In this document: one piece after another, positions 1-9,651 of the stretch | Layout: every line of letters begins with the position of its first letter | Numbering within the stretch: the first letter of the stretch is position 1 | Source of the DNA: Rhypophila decipiens | Taxonomy: Eukaryota; Ascomycota; Sordariomycetes; Sordariales; Naviculisporaceae | NCBI GenBank assembly: GCA_033297075.1 | Contig: MU858093.1 | Location: forward strand, 1 to 64,000 | Direction of reading: 5' to 3' | DNA length: 64,000 nt | Made by a program: the position numbers and the translations under genes | The notes under the pieces: model-generated | What the model was told of the DNA's origin: nothing | Seen by the model: only the letters and a program-made list of their open reading frames with translations | Database searches by the model: none

Positions 1-116
1 AGAGTCGTTTCTGCAACATTATAGATACGAGCTGCAGCTCGTACAGTGAGTTTTGGGTCTTGTTTAAGAGCTTGAATAGCAAGGATAAGATTGGCTTCTT
101 TTGAAGTTGATTGCAT
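1..116 (-). CDS. pogo/Fot1-like transposase, N-terminal fragment (runs off window)
   Basis: A leftward reading frame opens with ATG at 116 and is still open at base 1, giving 38 intact codons. The visible protein has the helix-turn-helix Psq-type beginning seen in fungal Tc1-mariner/pogo (Fot1) transposases: an N-terminal AILAIQAL-like helix (seen as NLILAIQALKQ), then LTVRAAARIYNV, the typical spacing of the DNA-binding motif. No other gene class in fungi starts this way so closely to terminal repeats. The DDE catalytic domain would lie left of the window and cannot be judged. The frame has no stop and no obvious C-to-T (RIP) damage in the part seen, so the element may be intact or only recently inserted. 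Family call is from recognition of the motif; no search was run. Confidence 0.75.
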   Translation of the reverse strand, partial: MQSTSKEANLILAIQALKQDPKLTVRAAARIYNVAETT

Positions 117-172
117 TTTAATAGATGGAGAAAAATGGTGGTTAAGATGGAAGGTGGTGGTGGGGTGAAGAG

Positions 173-206
173 TGCGCGCTTCGTTATGCTGCGCGCTTCG
201 TTATGC
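173..206. repeat. Two tandem 17-bp copies in the transposon end
   Basis: TGCGCGCTTCGTTATGC is present twice without a spacer. It lies between the transposase start and the inferred end of the element, and is probably part of the transposon terminal repeat and transposase binding site. Confidence 0.8.
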
Positions 207-220
207 AAGTACGTTATGCA

Positions 221-974
221 ATCTCTGTCTTTCTTTTCTCCTTGAGACATACAGATGTCAAGCTGTCTGTCAGTCTCACCTGTGCTTTCTTCTTCCTCTG
301 CCATGCATCTTGACATTCTCACGGGACTTTCGCCAGTAGGTGACGGGCGGGCATCGCACCTCCATTCCAGTGCCCAGGTTGACATGGCTATAGCATACTT
401 GCTTGGACTTTGACTGGCCGAATAGCTGGAAGAACTCTTGGGGCATTCTGCTGTCATAACTTCGTGTATGGCTTCTGGCCTGCTAGGCTTGTCATATCTC
501 GAATTCTGGTTCCCAAAAAGGGGGAAAGGGGAGCCATGCCGTTGGCTCAAAGGCGCTTCACAGCCGCCAAGTGTGGTTGCACCAAGACGTCGAGTAACCA
601 AACTTTTAGTCACCTTCATGACAGCCGAGATGTCCCACGGAAAAGCAAAATCCCATCCCTCGGTTTCGTTCTCTCCCAGCCACGAATGGAAATCGACGAG
701 ACTGAGTGGACCATGTCTCTGCCATGTCTGATGGGGAACATGCCAAGTCGGCCCGCGATATGTGCTCAACTGCAAAATAGGAGGACGGGAAGGTCTGATA
801 ACGGCAGGACATTCTTGCCCTCGGTCGTGCTCCTATCAAAGCTCAACAAATCAAAGAAGCAAAATAAAGGTCGAGGTATGTCGTCTATATGTGTGTCCTA
901 TGGCAGCATAGATATCACCATCGTTTGCCCCCTCTACATGTAGGCAGTAGTAGACCACAACCACGACCGCCGCC
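221..974. other. Spacer between transposon end and aldo/keto reductase
   Basis: I see no gene here. The open frames at 410-943 (two frames) are basic, low in recognisable motifs and overlap each other, so I treat them as chance. The last 100 bases should hold the promoter and leader of the reductase gene; no clear TATA box was seen. Confidence 0.5.
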
Positions 975-1809
975 ATGGCCACCTCCCAAGAGAGCCCCAA
1001 GCCAGGCGCCATGCCAATGATGATCTACGGCACGGCCTGGAAGAAAGACAAGACAGCCGAGCTCGTCTACGAAGCTATCAAAGCCGGCTTCCGGGGTGTC
1101 GACTCGGGCGTCGGTGAGCATTACAACGAACCCGGCGTAGGCGACGGTCTTGGGAGGGCATTTGACGAAGGCCTCGTCAAGCGAAAAGACCTGTGGGTGA
1201 GTCAACACTATGTCGTATTCTCAAGTAAATACTTCTGTGTGTTGCTGCTGTCTGACATCAAGTTCTTCTCTCCGTGTTTGGTATAATAGATCCAAACCAA
1301 AATCTCGTCCTTGGATGATGGCCGCTTCCCAGACCGCGACATGAAGGCGCGATGGCCCCACCTCGAGCCTCGAATCGGGCGAATCATCGCCTCGGTTCTC
1401 GAGTCCCTCGACGACCTCTTCCCTTCTTCTTCTTCTTCTTCATCCTCACCGTCAGAAGAAAACCAAGAGAGCAGCTACATCGACAGCCTACTCTTGCACG
1501 AGACACATGCCTACCAACCGGCGGATATCCTCACCATGATTGATATACTCAAGCACCTGTCTTTACTACCTCAAAGAATCCGCTCCCTAGGCGTCTGTAA
1601 CACAACGCAAAGCCAACTCAAATCGTTAGAAAAAGCGGGTATCATTCCGTTCGTTGTGCAAAATCCATTCTCCATGTACGGGGCGGATGAATTCGACGCT
1701 CCTGTCCGCAAGTGGTGTCGCTCTAAAAACCACACCCCAATAAACAATACAAGCTCACGCCCAGACCAGAATCCAGAAATACTACTACTACAATGTACCA
1801 CCAATTCAG

Positions 1810-1843
<34 letters not shown>

Positions 1844-2186
1844 CCAAAAACACCACAATGCGGCGGTGGCATACCAAGCCTTCCACACACTAACATCCAA
1901 CAAACCCATCTGGGCAAACGCACCCTACACAGAGCGACTATCCTCCCTCATAAATGTTCCGAGGCCGGTGGTATGGTACAGCCTGCTCATCTCGGCCGGG
2001 ATAGTCGTTCTCAACGGGACGAGCACGCCTCGGCATATGAAAGGTGACATTGACGGCTTGAAGTCGGTCTGGCGTTGGCGAGATTCCGACGACAAGAATA
2101 GAGAGATCTGGGACAGGTGTAGGCGCGTGTTTTTGGATGCTATTGATGTGGATAATACTGACGAGGAGGAGGAAGAGACGGCGTGA
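975..2186 (+). CDS. Aldo/keto reductase family protein with Ser and Asn homopeptide inserts
   Basis: Two exons, 975-1196 and 1290-2186, with a 93-bp intron (GTGAGT...ATAG) give 372 residues. The start is the first ATG after a GCCGCC leader. The AKR barrel is recognisable: GTAWK at the first strand, GFRGVDSG then HYNEPGVG (Asp and Tyr of the tetrad), IQTKIS (Lys), LLLHETH (His), SLGVCN, and near the C-terminus VWYSLLISAGIVVLNGT. AKRs reduce carbonyls with NADPH in the cytosol; the substrate cannot be told. Unusual for the family are a run of eight serines (near residue 113) and eleven asparagines (near residue 250, from a CAA/AAC microsatellite), plus an acidic C-terminal tail. Homologues with a tetrad this intact are usually enzymes, but the inserts sit in loops and may alter it. 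The gene converges with the bZIP gene. Confidence 0.8.
1811..1844. repeat. (CAA)n trinucleotide microsatellite in coding sequence
   Basis: About eleven CAA/AAC units inside the aldo/keto reductase exon 2, read as a poly-asparagine run. Likely length-polymorphic between strains. Confidence 0.9.
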
Positions 2187-2634
2187 TATAAAAAAGTAAA
2201 AATAAAAAGGAAAAATCATTGTAATTCAACATGTCTGCCTTGTGCCTGTAATGTTTCTGTTGTTATTTTTTGCCTGCCTTTGTGATTTTAAATTTGGCCA
2301 ATATATGTTTGTTCCCCCCTCTCGTCTTCTCTTTCTCTCTGTCACACCCATACCTGACAGGCCCATTTTTATCCAACAACGTATATCTACTTTTAACCAA
2401 GTAATTAAGCTGGTGTATCCAGGCCCAGTGTCTTGATTTCAAGCTTCAGTCTAGAATCTGATAGCAGCACGTACGGTCCCGGCCAGCCCCATCCAACGCC
2501 TCGCTCCCATTCAAACATATTTACCTAAAAATATCCAGACCACAACCTCCCATCAGCACAGCACAATCCATTTCAGTCCAAGGGCTCGTACCCCAGGCAT
2601 GCTGAACAGATTCATAGGTATGCAAGGTGCCAAA
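2187..2634. terminator. Shared 3' region of two convergent genes
   Basis: Spacer between the stop of the reductase (+) and the stop of the bZIP gene (-). An AATAAA polyadenylation-like signal sits at about 2201, 15 bases after the reductase stop. No gene seen. Confidence 0.5.
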
Positions 2635-4777
2635 TCAAGACCCATCCCGCCGCAAATTAAAAGTCCCCACCAACCTCGGAAACGTCTTCGCATACGCCTC
2701 CCCAAGAGTCCAACTACTCAGCCTCCCCATATGCCTCTCATAAACAGGGTTAATCATGACCTCCTTCCCATCAGGACTCATAAGCAGCGTATCAGTCTCC
2801 TCGTACGGCCAGCTCAGGTTCAACGTCGACGTAAACGGAATAAAAAACTCGTCAATCGTAAAGCTCCGGTCCTCATTCTCCCAGTCCCTAATCACCTGCT
2901 CCCGCATGTCCGGAAACGCAATGTAATCCAGCCAGGCAGGGTGCGAGATGCGTTGCTGGCAGGGGCGTGGTCTAAAGTGAGGCGGCATGGCCATCCAGTT
3001 CTCGTGTGTCGGGTCGATCTGCCAGCGCATGACGAGGAACATGCCGTAGACGACGGCGATGCGCTCGGGGAGGGTGGAGAGGTGCGGGAAGGTGGAGACT
3101 ACGTCTGTGAAGAGTTTGGATAGGGGGTGGGCGTAGCGGCGGGAGATGGCTGGGTTGAGGAGGGACGAGACCGAGGGATAGCGCGGGCCGACTAGTTCGG
3201 CTATGGGGAGGCCTTCGGCGCGTCGTTCGCGGCGCTCGGCGAGAAAGTCGAGGAGGAGGGAGTCGAGGGCGCAGGTTGGGGCGCAGTTTTTGAGGGGGAT
3301 GAACCAGGGGGCTGTTTCTACTGTTGGGTTGCTGGGGCCGACTGTTGGACTCGGGATTGGCATGTTTGCCGAAGGGGGAGGAGGGTAGGCCGAGGTAGGA
3401 GGTTGGGCTGCGGCTTGGCCTTGTCTGGGAACATTGCCGGGACCGGGACCAGGACCAGGACCAGGACCAGCTGAAACCGCGGCGACTGGTATTTGTGGTG
3501 TGTTCTGAGCGAACGGCGGTGGTAGCCGCTGCACCACCGCCGGAGCCTGTGTTTGCGGATTTGTCGACGCTGGGTCGGGCCCGTCGGTCCAGTCGTGCTT
3601 CAGAGGCACATGTCTGTAGTCAGGAGAGTCCTGGGCACCGAATCGGCCGCTCTGGATCTTGGGAATCTGTTGTGATGGTCCGATCAGAAAGTCGAGCTCT
3701 AACCTTTCGGGACCTAGATCCAGGCCATGGACGAGTTCCCGCCTCTGTTGTTCGAGCACTCTTGCCTCGGGATAGTCACCGGCTTGGGTGCCGGGCCTTG
3801 CGGCCGTCGTCGGAGCCACCACAGGAGACAGCTCATTCTGCCAGCGACCGTGGTTGGACACCGACGCTGGCGAGGCCGTGCTTGCTGGCGTTGAGCCGAC
3901 GGTAAAAGAGGGTGGCGGCGGCAGAGAGGAGGCGGCTGTTGGGGTCTGACCGCCGTCGTTCGGGGAAGATGCTGTCTGTTCACCAGGTCCCGAGGGACGA
4001 GCAAGCATGGGCTGTAGCATGGCGACGACAGAAGCCAAGGTCCGTTTCACTTCGGCCAGCTCCGACTCTACCGCAGCCTTCTGGCGAACAACAGCTTGGA
4101 GTTCCTGGTAAGGCTGCTGTGACTTGAGCTCGCGAATCTCTTTCTCGTACTGCTCATTTTTCATCTTTTGCCGCTCCCTAATCGCGCGCTGAGCTTCACG
4201 GTCTGTTTGCATTCTGGTGTTAGCTGCTGACCAACGACGACAGACACCACCTTGCGGGACATGACTCACCATTGGCTCGCTTCTTGGCCAGCTGCTCGGG
4301 GGTAAGATTGGCGACACCGCGAGACCCCGGGACCGTCTTGCGCTTCTTCGGATTTGTACAAGTGGGCGCTGTCCCTTCACGGCTGTTTCTGTCCCCTTTA
4401 CTCGCACCGCCAGATCCGGGCCTTGAAGAGAAACCCTGTTCGTAGCCACCAGCGTGACCTTGACTGCTAGGACTGGTAGCATCGTCTTCATCGCCGCTGG
4501 TCATCCCGGTTCCGGGCCCGGTCCCGGATGGGAACGAGCCATACACGCCCTGGCCAAGGCCATGGGAGGCAATGGCCGCGGCGGATAGAGGTGTAGGAGA
4601 CGGCCCGGCCTGTTCTGGTATGCGTGGCAACGCCGACAACTGCTCCGACGAAGTTGATGGGTAATAACCGCCCTCCTGCTTCGGCTGGGGAGGTGGCTGG
4701 TGGTGTTGTGGGGGGTATTGGTTTTGTTGGTAATATGTACCCGTCTTGTTCAGCCCCTTGCCCGCAGAAGGAGCCAT
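2635..4777 (-). CDS. bZIP transcription factor with C-terminal DUF3425-type domain
   Basis: Exons 4777-4270 and 4202-2635, with a 67-bp intron (GTGAGT...ACAG, 4203-4269) that falls inside the basic region, give 691 residues. The basic region reads KKRANDREAQRAIRER (about 165-180), the pattern of fungal bZIPs, followed by a coiled-coil zipper-like stretch (KEIRELKSQQ... to about residue 230). The middle is proline, serine and glycine rich, with a GPGPGPGPG repeat. The last ~190 residues (from DFLAERRERRAEG) carry the conserved tryptophan-rich block common at the end of such fungal proteins (annotated DUF3425): VYGMFLVMRWQIDP, PHFRPRPCQQRISHP, WENEDRSFTIDEFF. It is expected to act in the nucleus as a sequence-specific regulator; targets are unknown. 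Start is the only in-frame ATG before the N-terminal glutamine/proline-rich part. Joining at the intron restores an unbroken basic region, which supports the model. Confidence 0.88.
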
Positions 4778-5973
4778 ATAAGAGGAGTGACAAAGTGAAC
4801 CGGGTCACAGAGAAAGTGCCGTGTGGACTGTCGTACCGAGTGCTGTTGGTCCTGTACGTCGTACCTCGTACCTGTCACGGATGGGGTACCCCTGTGACTG
4901 TCCGTAATGTTTGCCGGCCCTTGCTTTCTTGGGCTGAGCGAATGATATTGATGGGATGACAGACAAACAATGCTACAATGTATGCATAATCACCCTCATC
5001 CGTCAACCAGTGATATCTTCACCAGAGATAGGGGGCGTCTGACACGCGAGGCCTCTGCTGCTGCTTGGACAGGGGAACCCAACCGACTGGTTGGTTGGGT
5101 CCGGTCGGGTCGCGCTGACCCAGGAGCTCGGATACCTGAAAATCATCATCGTCATCAACCTCAACGAATGAAACACGCCAAGGTTCGACAAGCAAGTGGG
5201 AGAGTACGTGTAAAGGTAGAAGCATTTATAACAAGAACACCAGAAGGAAACAGAAATAGCACAGACTGGAGGGCCAAGATGATATACATACAAATTAGCC
5301 TAGCCCTAACGGTATTTATTTGCAAGGGCGGGCAGGCGGGATCTTTAACCTTTGCCGTATTGAAGCACCAATCCCGGCGGGATTCAATCTACTTCACAAC
5401 GCTACGGAAACGGATATAGGGTCGATAATAACAGTAGTGTGATTATAAGAAAGCTTGTGGGCACCAAAAAGGGTACCGGTTCGTTCAATAAAGCTTGATG
5501 GGTGGATTTGGGTGGTGGGATGCGATCATGCGAGTGCGTGTTGTTTGCGACCGTGCAGAAACGGCAAGGGAAGATGGTGGTGCACGATTCAAAAGTGATG
5601 AGGGAGAGGAGGAAAACGAGTCATGGGGCGAACGGGGTTGCCTGGTGATTATGTAATCTGCCCTACGGTACGGAAATAAATTCAGAATGTCAATGTTGGA
5701 GGCATTCCGGTTCGGGAAATACTAAAAATCCCACGGATATTCCCAAGTCAAAAAGAATAGATACCTTTCATATAACTGACAAAGAAATCAGAGTATCATG
5801 TACCACAGGGAACGAATATCCAGGCAGCAACAATTCAAAAAAAACTAACAGCGTTTCCGTATCGGGTATCGGGTCCAATGTCCCCCAGACAAACGCCTTA
5901 CTAATCCAAATGTCTCGTCAATAGATGAGAGCCCATCGCCAAAAAAAAGTGCTTCTACTTCAGTGGTGACACC
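4778..5973. other. Spacer upstream of the bZIP gene
   Basis: 1.2 kb holding the bZIP promoter and leader and the 3' flank of the LtrA-like gene. Short open frames (4970-5419 and antisense) show no motif and overlap one another. A TGACGC-like element and several GC-rich boxes are present but not assignable. Confidence 0.45.
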
Positions 5974-8669
5974 TCATGTACAATCAGCAACAGCCGTCTT
6001 CTCCCCTCTCCCCAACGCATGGCCCTCCATAACCTCGACGACCTCAGTAACAGTCGTCCCTCCATCGGCGGTTCCCTTTTCTCCACCATCATCATCCACC
6101 TTCCTTTCACCATCATCAGCCAGCTTCATAGCCTCCTCAAGCTCCTTCTTGGTACACATAGCCGTATAACACTGCTTCTCTTTCTCCCCCGTCTTCTTTC
6201 CCATCCCACCAAAGAACGAAACCGTCCTGCAAGACCTAGCATACGTCTCAAACAACAAGACCCAGATGCTCAAGCACGTAGTAAGAGCAATCAACTGCAG
6301 CGAGTTGAGATACTCGGCCCGGACAGCTGGCAGACAGCACAAGATGGCACACACAGCAGCTCGGTTGAGCAGGCGCATCCATTTGGGCAGTCGACATGCT
6401 CCCCGGGGCTGTCTGTGTTGGTGGGAGAAAGAGATGAGACCCATCGAGAAGAGGGCCACTCCCAGGCCGACGCAGTAGTATAGTCTTAGGCCCAGATGGA
6501 CTTCGGTGTCGGACTTGTGCTGGTAGAATTCTGTCAGGGCCTCGTAGGGAGCGTCGGGACAGTCGGTTGCTACGACCATCTTGGAGAGGGCCGCTGCCGC
6601 GAGGATGAAGGACATTGCAAAGGTTAGATGGGCGTGTTGCCATAGGAATGCTGTTACGAAAAGCCAGTCAGCCCCTAAGAACGATACAAGTGAGTAAGAG
6701 AGAGAGAGAGAGAGAGAGGTCATACCGCTATTGGCATGTCTCCTAATGGCATGCATCTTGAGAGCCGCCCCGTCAACCTCAAAATACAGCCAATTAAACA
6801 CAAAGCTCTGCACCAGTCCCAGGATGGCTTTTCCTATGAACGAGTTGAAGCCCATCTCGGCCGTGTTCTGAAAGATGAGCGCCACCACGCTATAGCCCAG
6901 AACAAGCGAGATGAAGGCGCCTGTCCGTTCGACTTTGTGCTCGATGTTGATGGCCGGGTAGAACTCGAACAATCGCCCGAACCTCTGTGCCATCTTGCTG
7001 TCGTGGGACTTGCCATAGCGGAACATGGCCACGTGGACCATGCCCCCGAACAGGTCGATGGCTATGGCGATGAAGATTGGAATGAGCCGGTTCGGCATGG
7101 GAAGCGCGGTAGAGGCTATCCAGAAGGCGCCGGCTATCAGGATGTGCAGGACGTGGCCGATCATGGCGCCGCGGACGAGGGGGACGAGGACGGCGGCGGC
7201 TGCGCAGGACAGGGCCATCACAAAGCGGGCGGCGAGGTAGAAGGATACCAGCATCGTGTAGGTGTCGTGGCCTTCGTGGAAGGCTCGAAGCATGTTGGTT
7301 GTGTGGCTGATAATTATCTGTCAGTAATGCATTCTCGAGTAAAACCCAAGTGTGGTTCAACTCACCCGAGCAAACAGGCAATGAGAAAGAGAATCTTGAC
7401 CCGCTGGAGCACATCGTTCGTCTCGAACCAGCTGATCAGCTGAGCAGTGCCCGACCAGATCATCCAGCTCATGATGAACGTCACCACGAAGCGGAGCAGC
7501 TCGTGGCCGTCGTACTCCTCGGCCGCGTGGTCGCCATTGATGGCGATGATGCCAACTGTTTTTCCCTCGTCAGTAACTCGACTCATTCTGGGAATTAATT
7601 CGGCCAAGAACAGCATACCATAAAGCAAGTCAAAAAAGAGCTCAAAGCTCATGACCGCAGTCTCCTCCGACGCCCGCCACAACAACCCCCGATGAAAATA
7701 TTGCTTCACAACCGGCCGTTGGAACAACTTCATCGTGTAATGTTCATCACCTCCACCAAAGTCATCATCATCATCATCATCGTCACATCCATCATCACCG
7801 TTCCCCTTTCCATTCCCTCCACTGCCGCTGCCACTCCCGCCAAACGTAAAGCTACTCCTCCTCGACAGCGGTCCCTTCTCCTTACTTTCCCCAGGTGTAG
7901 GAGCATCATCCTCCCACTCCCCCTCCTCCTCCTCATCCTCCCCATAAGTCCTCAACTGGGCATCATACCCAAACTTACCAAAGTTAGTCTTCAACGCTGC
8001 TGCCGCGCCAACAACAGATTTTCCTCCCGACGACCCCCCAGAAGCAAAACTATCCACCCGCTCCAAATGCCCCCTAATCTCCCCAATAACCCTCTTCAAA
8101 CCCTCCCACTCATCCAAAACATGCACACCACCCCCAACCCCACCCCCCTCAGTCTCCTCCTCCTCATGATGATGACCCTTGAGCCTCTCCCTCAGCTCAG
8201 AAACGCGATTCTCATGGTGTGCCTTGGTTATATACAAGAACCTGCGATGTTCGGCTGATCCGTGGATTACAACCTCTACTTGAGCCCCTTCTTTTTCGGG
8301 AGAAGCTGAGGAGTCGCTGTGTTTGCGCCGGAGAGGTTCAGCATCTTCTGGTAGACAGACGAGGACTTTTCTCCCGTCGGGGAGGAAGAATTCTGTTGGT
8401 TTGCGGCGGTTTGTTCTCCTTCTTCTTTTTTGTTGGCGGGGATTTCGGGTCCCGAGGCCGGAACCGGAGCGGCTGCTGGTATTATTGGTGAAGGTGAAGG
8501 AGTTGGATGAGCCTGGACCGGTGGTAGTAGCCGTGGTGGAGCTTGTTGTTGTTGTCGTTGCCACACCGGGCCGCCGGGGAGCTGGACGAGTGGGAGGAAC
8601 GGATGTGGAGTTCTTGGCCGAGCCGGAGCCGGGCCTGGGTTCGGAGGTGATTTCCGGAGGGTTGGCCAT
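5974..8669 (-). CDS. LtrA-like (low temperature requirement A) multi-spanning membrane protein
   Basis: Four exons, 8669-7619, 7555-7366, 7306-6726 and 6674-5974, give 840 residues. Introns are 63, 59 and 51 bp; the first and last are multiples of three without a stop. Removing the first gives FELFFDLLYVGIIAINGD, the classic LtrA family opening (FFDLxYV...), which read-through would break. Joining the second gives CLLGHTTNMLRAFH, also typical. The N-terminal ~320 residues are low complexity (Ser/Thr/Pro, Gly-Ser, an Asp run) and predicted cytosolic; after that come about ten hydrophobic segments, ending in a charged Glu/Lys/Gly-rich tail. LtrA proteins are poorly characterised; the name comes from a Listeria cold-growth mutant, and fungal members are of unknown transport function, probably at the plasma membrane. 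Membership is fairly sure, function is not. Confidence 0.78.
6697..6718. repeat. (AG)n dinucleotide repeat in an intron
   Basis: About eleven AG units in the 51-bp third intron of the LtrA-like gene, just downstream of its donor on the minus strand (read as CT there). Length changes would alter the intron but not the coding frame if spliced. Confidence 0.85.
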
Positions 8670-9651
8670 GTTTTCGGGTTTCGTCGTTCGGCTGTGATTT
8701 GGATGGCTTGGTTAGCTAGTTACCTCGAGAAAAGCAAAGAAACACGAAACAAAGGAGGAAAGTAGCCTACCTACCTCTTATCTTTTCCAGATCCCTCTCT
8801 CTGTCCGTTGGAGAAAAGTTCCAATAATGAGCACCAGGACAACAAGAGGCCCTCCTCGAAACCAAGAGGGATATGAGATTATATAAGGATTCTGAGTGAG
8901 CGACAGGCAGGCAGACAAATCGCGTCAACCACCATCAGGGATCGTTTGGATCTCACTCACACGGACAGGTCAAGCCCCTCCCGCAATCACCATCCATCTC
9001 TCATCCCCCCGCCATTTACATTTTCGCCGGCCGGGATATCATGCCGCTGTGTAACCATGCAAGCCCCGACCAATCCCAGCCCCGAGAAACTGCTGCAGAT
9101 AATGTACATACGCCAGCAGAGCTGTATTCTGCAGAGGTCTGGACCTTTACCGCTGTTTCGGTATCCCCATCTATCTACCTGTACCAGCAGTCAATAAATC
9201 AAGTTGCCAAGGCATTGGTAATACCTTACACTTTCTGAAAGGATCTGTCACTCGGGCTAATATCGCTGCTGCAATGTTATCTCAGCCGAACTCCAGGGGT
9301 CCGGTAGGGGGTCTCAGTAAGCAACCACTGCCGGTGCGGAGCTGTGAACAAGGGTCCGTAATTGGCTGGTCCTGCTCCGTAATAGGGAAGTCTCAACATG
9401 CGAAAATCAGCATGGGGATTGGGATTTGCCATCCTGTACATACGGAGTAATCACACCAGTTCGCACCAGGCACCATGGAAGGGAAGTGGTGATGCATGTC
9501 GTCCAAGTTGCCTATTTATTTGGGAACGCTGTGGTGATAAGAGAGACGAAGGCTGGTGCTGAATACAGCACAAGGCCAATCCCCCTTTGATGCCCAGGCC
9601 AACAATAGGAAACAAAAATAGGCGCCTTTCCCCACTCCCGTTGATCATCCA
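8670..9651. other. Spacer: LtrA-like promoter and kinase 3' flank
   Basis: Both neighbours are on the minus strand. CT-rich stretches near 8770-8830 are probably leader of the LtrA-like gene. No gene recognised; the frames at 8946-9238 lack support. Confidence 0.45.

Larger units (their letters stand above)
1..220 (-). mobile_element. Right end of a pogo/Fot1-like DNA transposon
   Basis: The transposase start (116) is followed outward by about 60 bases of leader and then by a repeated motif: TGCGCGCTTCGTTATGC occurs twice in tandem (173-189 and 190-206), followed by a shortened copy of its tail (ACGTTATGCA, 211-220). Fot1/pogo elements carry terminal inverted repeats that can contain such subterminal direct repeats, and they insert at TA. 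The outer border is inferred to be near 215-220, where a TA lies next to the repeat. The partner terminal repeat is outside the window, so the exact border cannot be proved. Confidence 0.55.

Noticed and set aside
410..943. Two overlapping open frames (177 and 97 codons)
   Set aside because: No motif, they overlap in different frames, and the region lies between a transposon end and a promoter.
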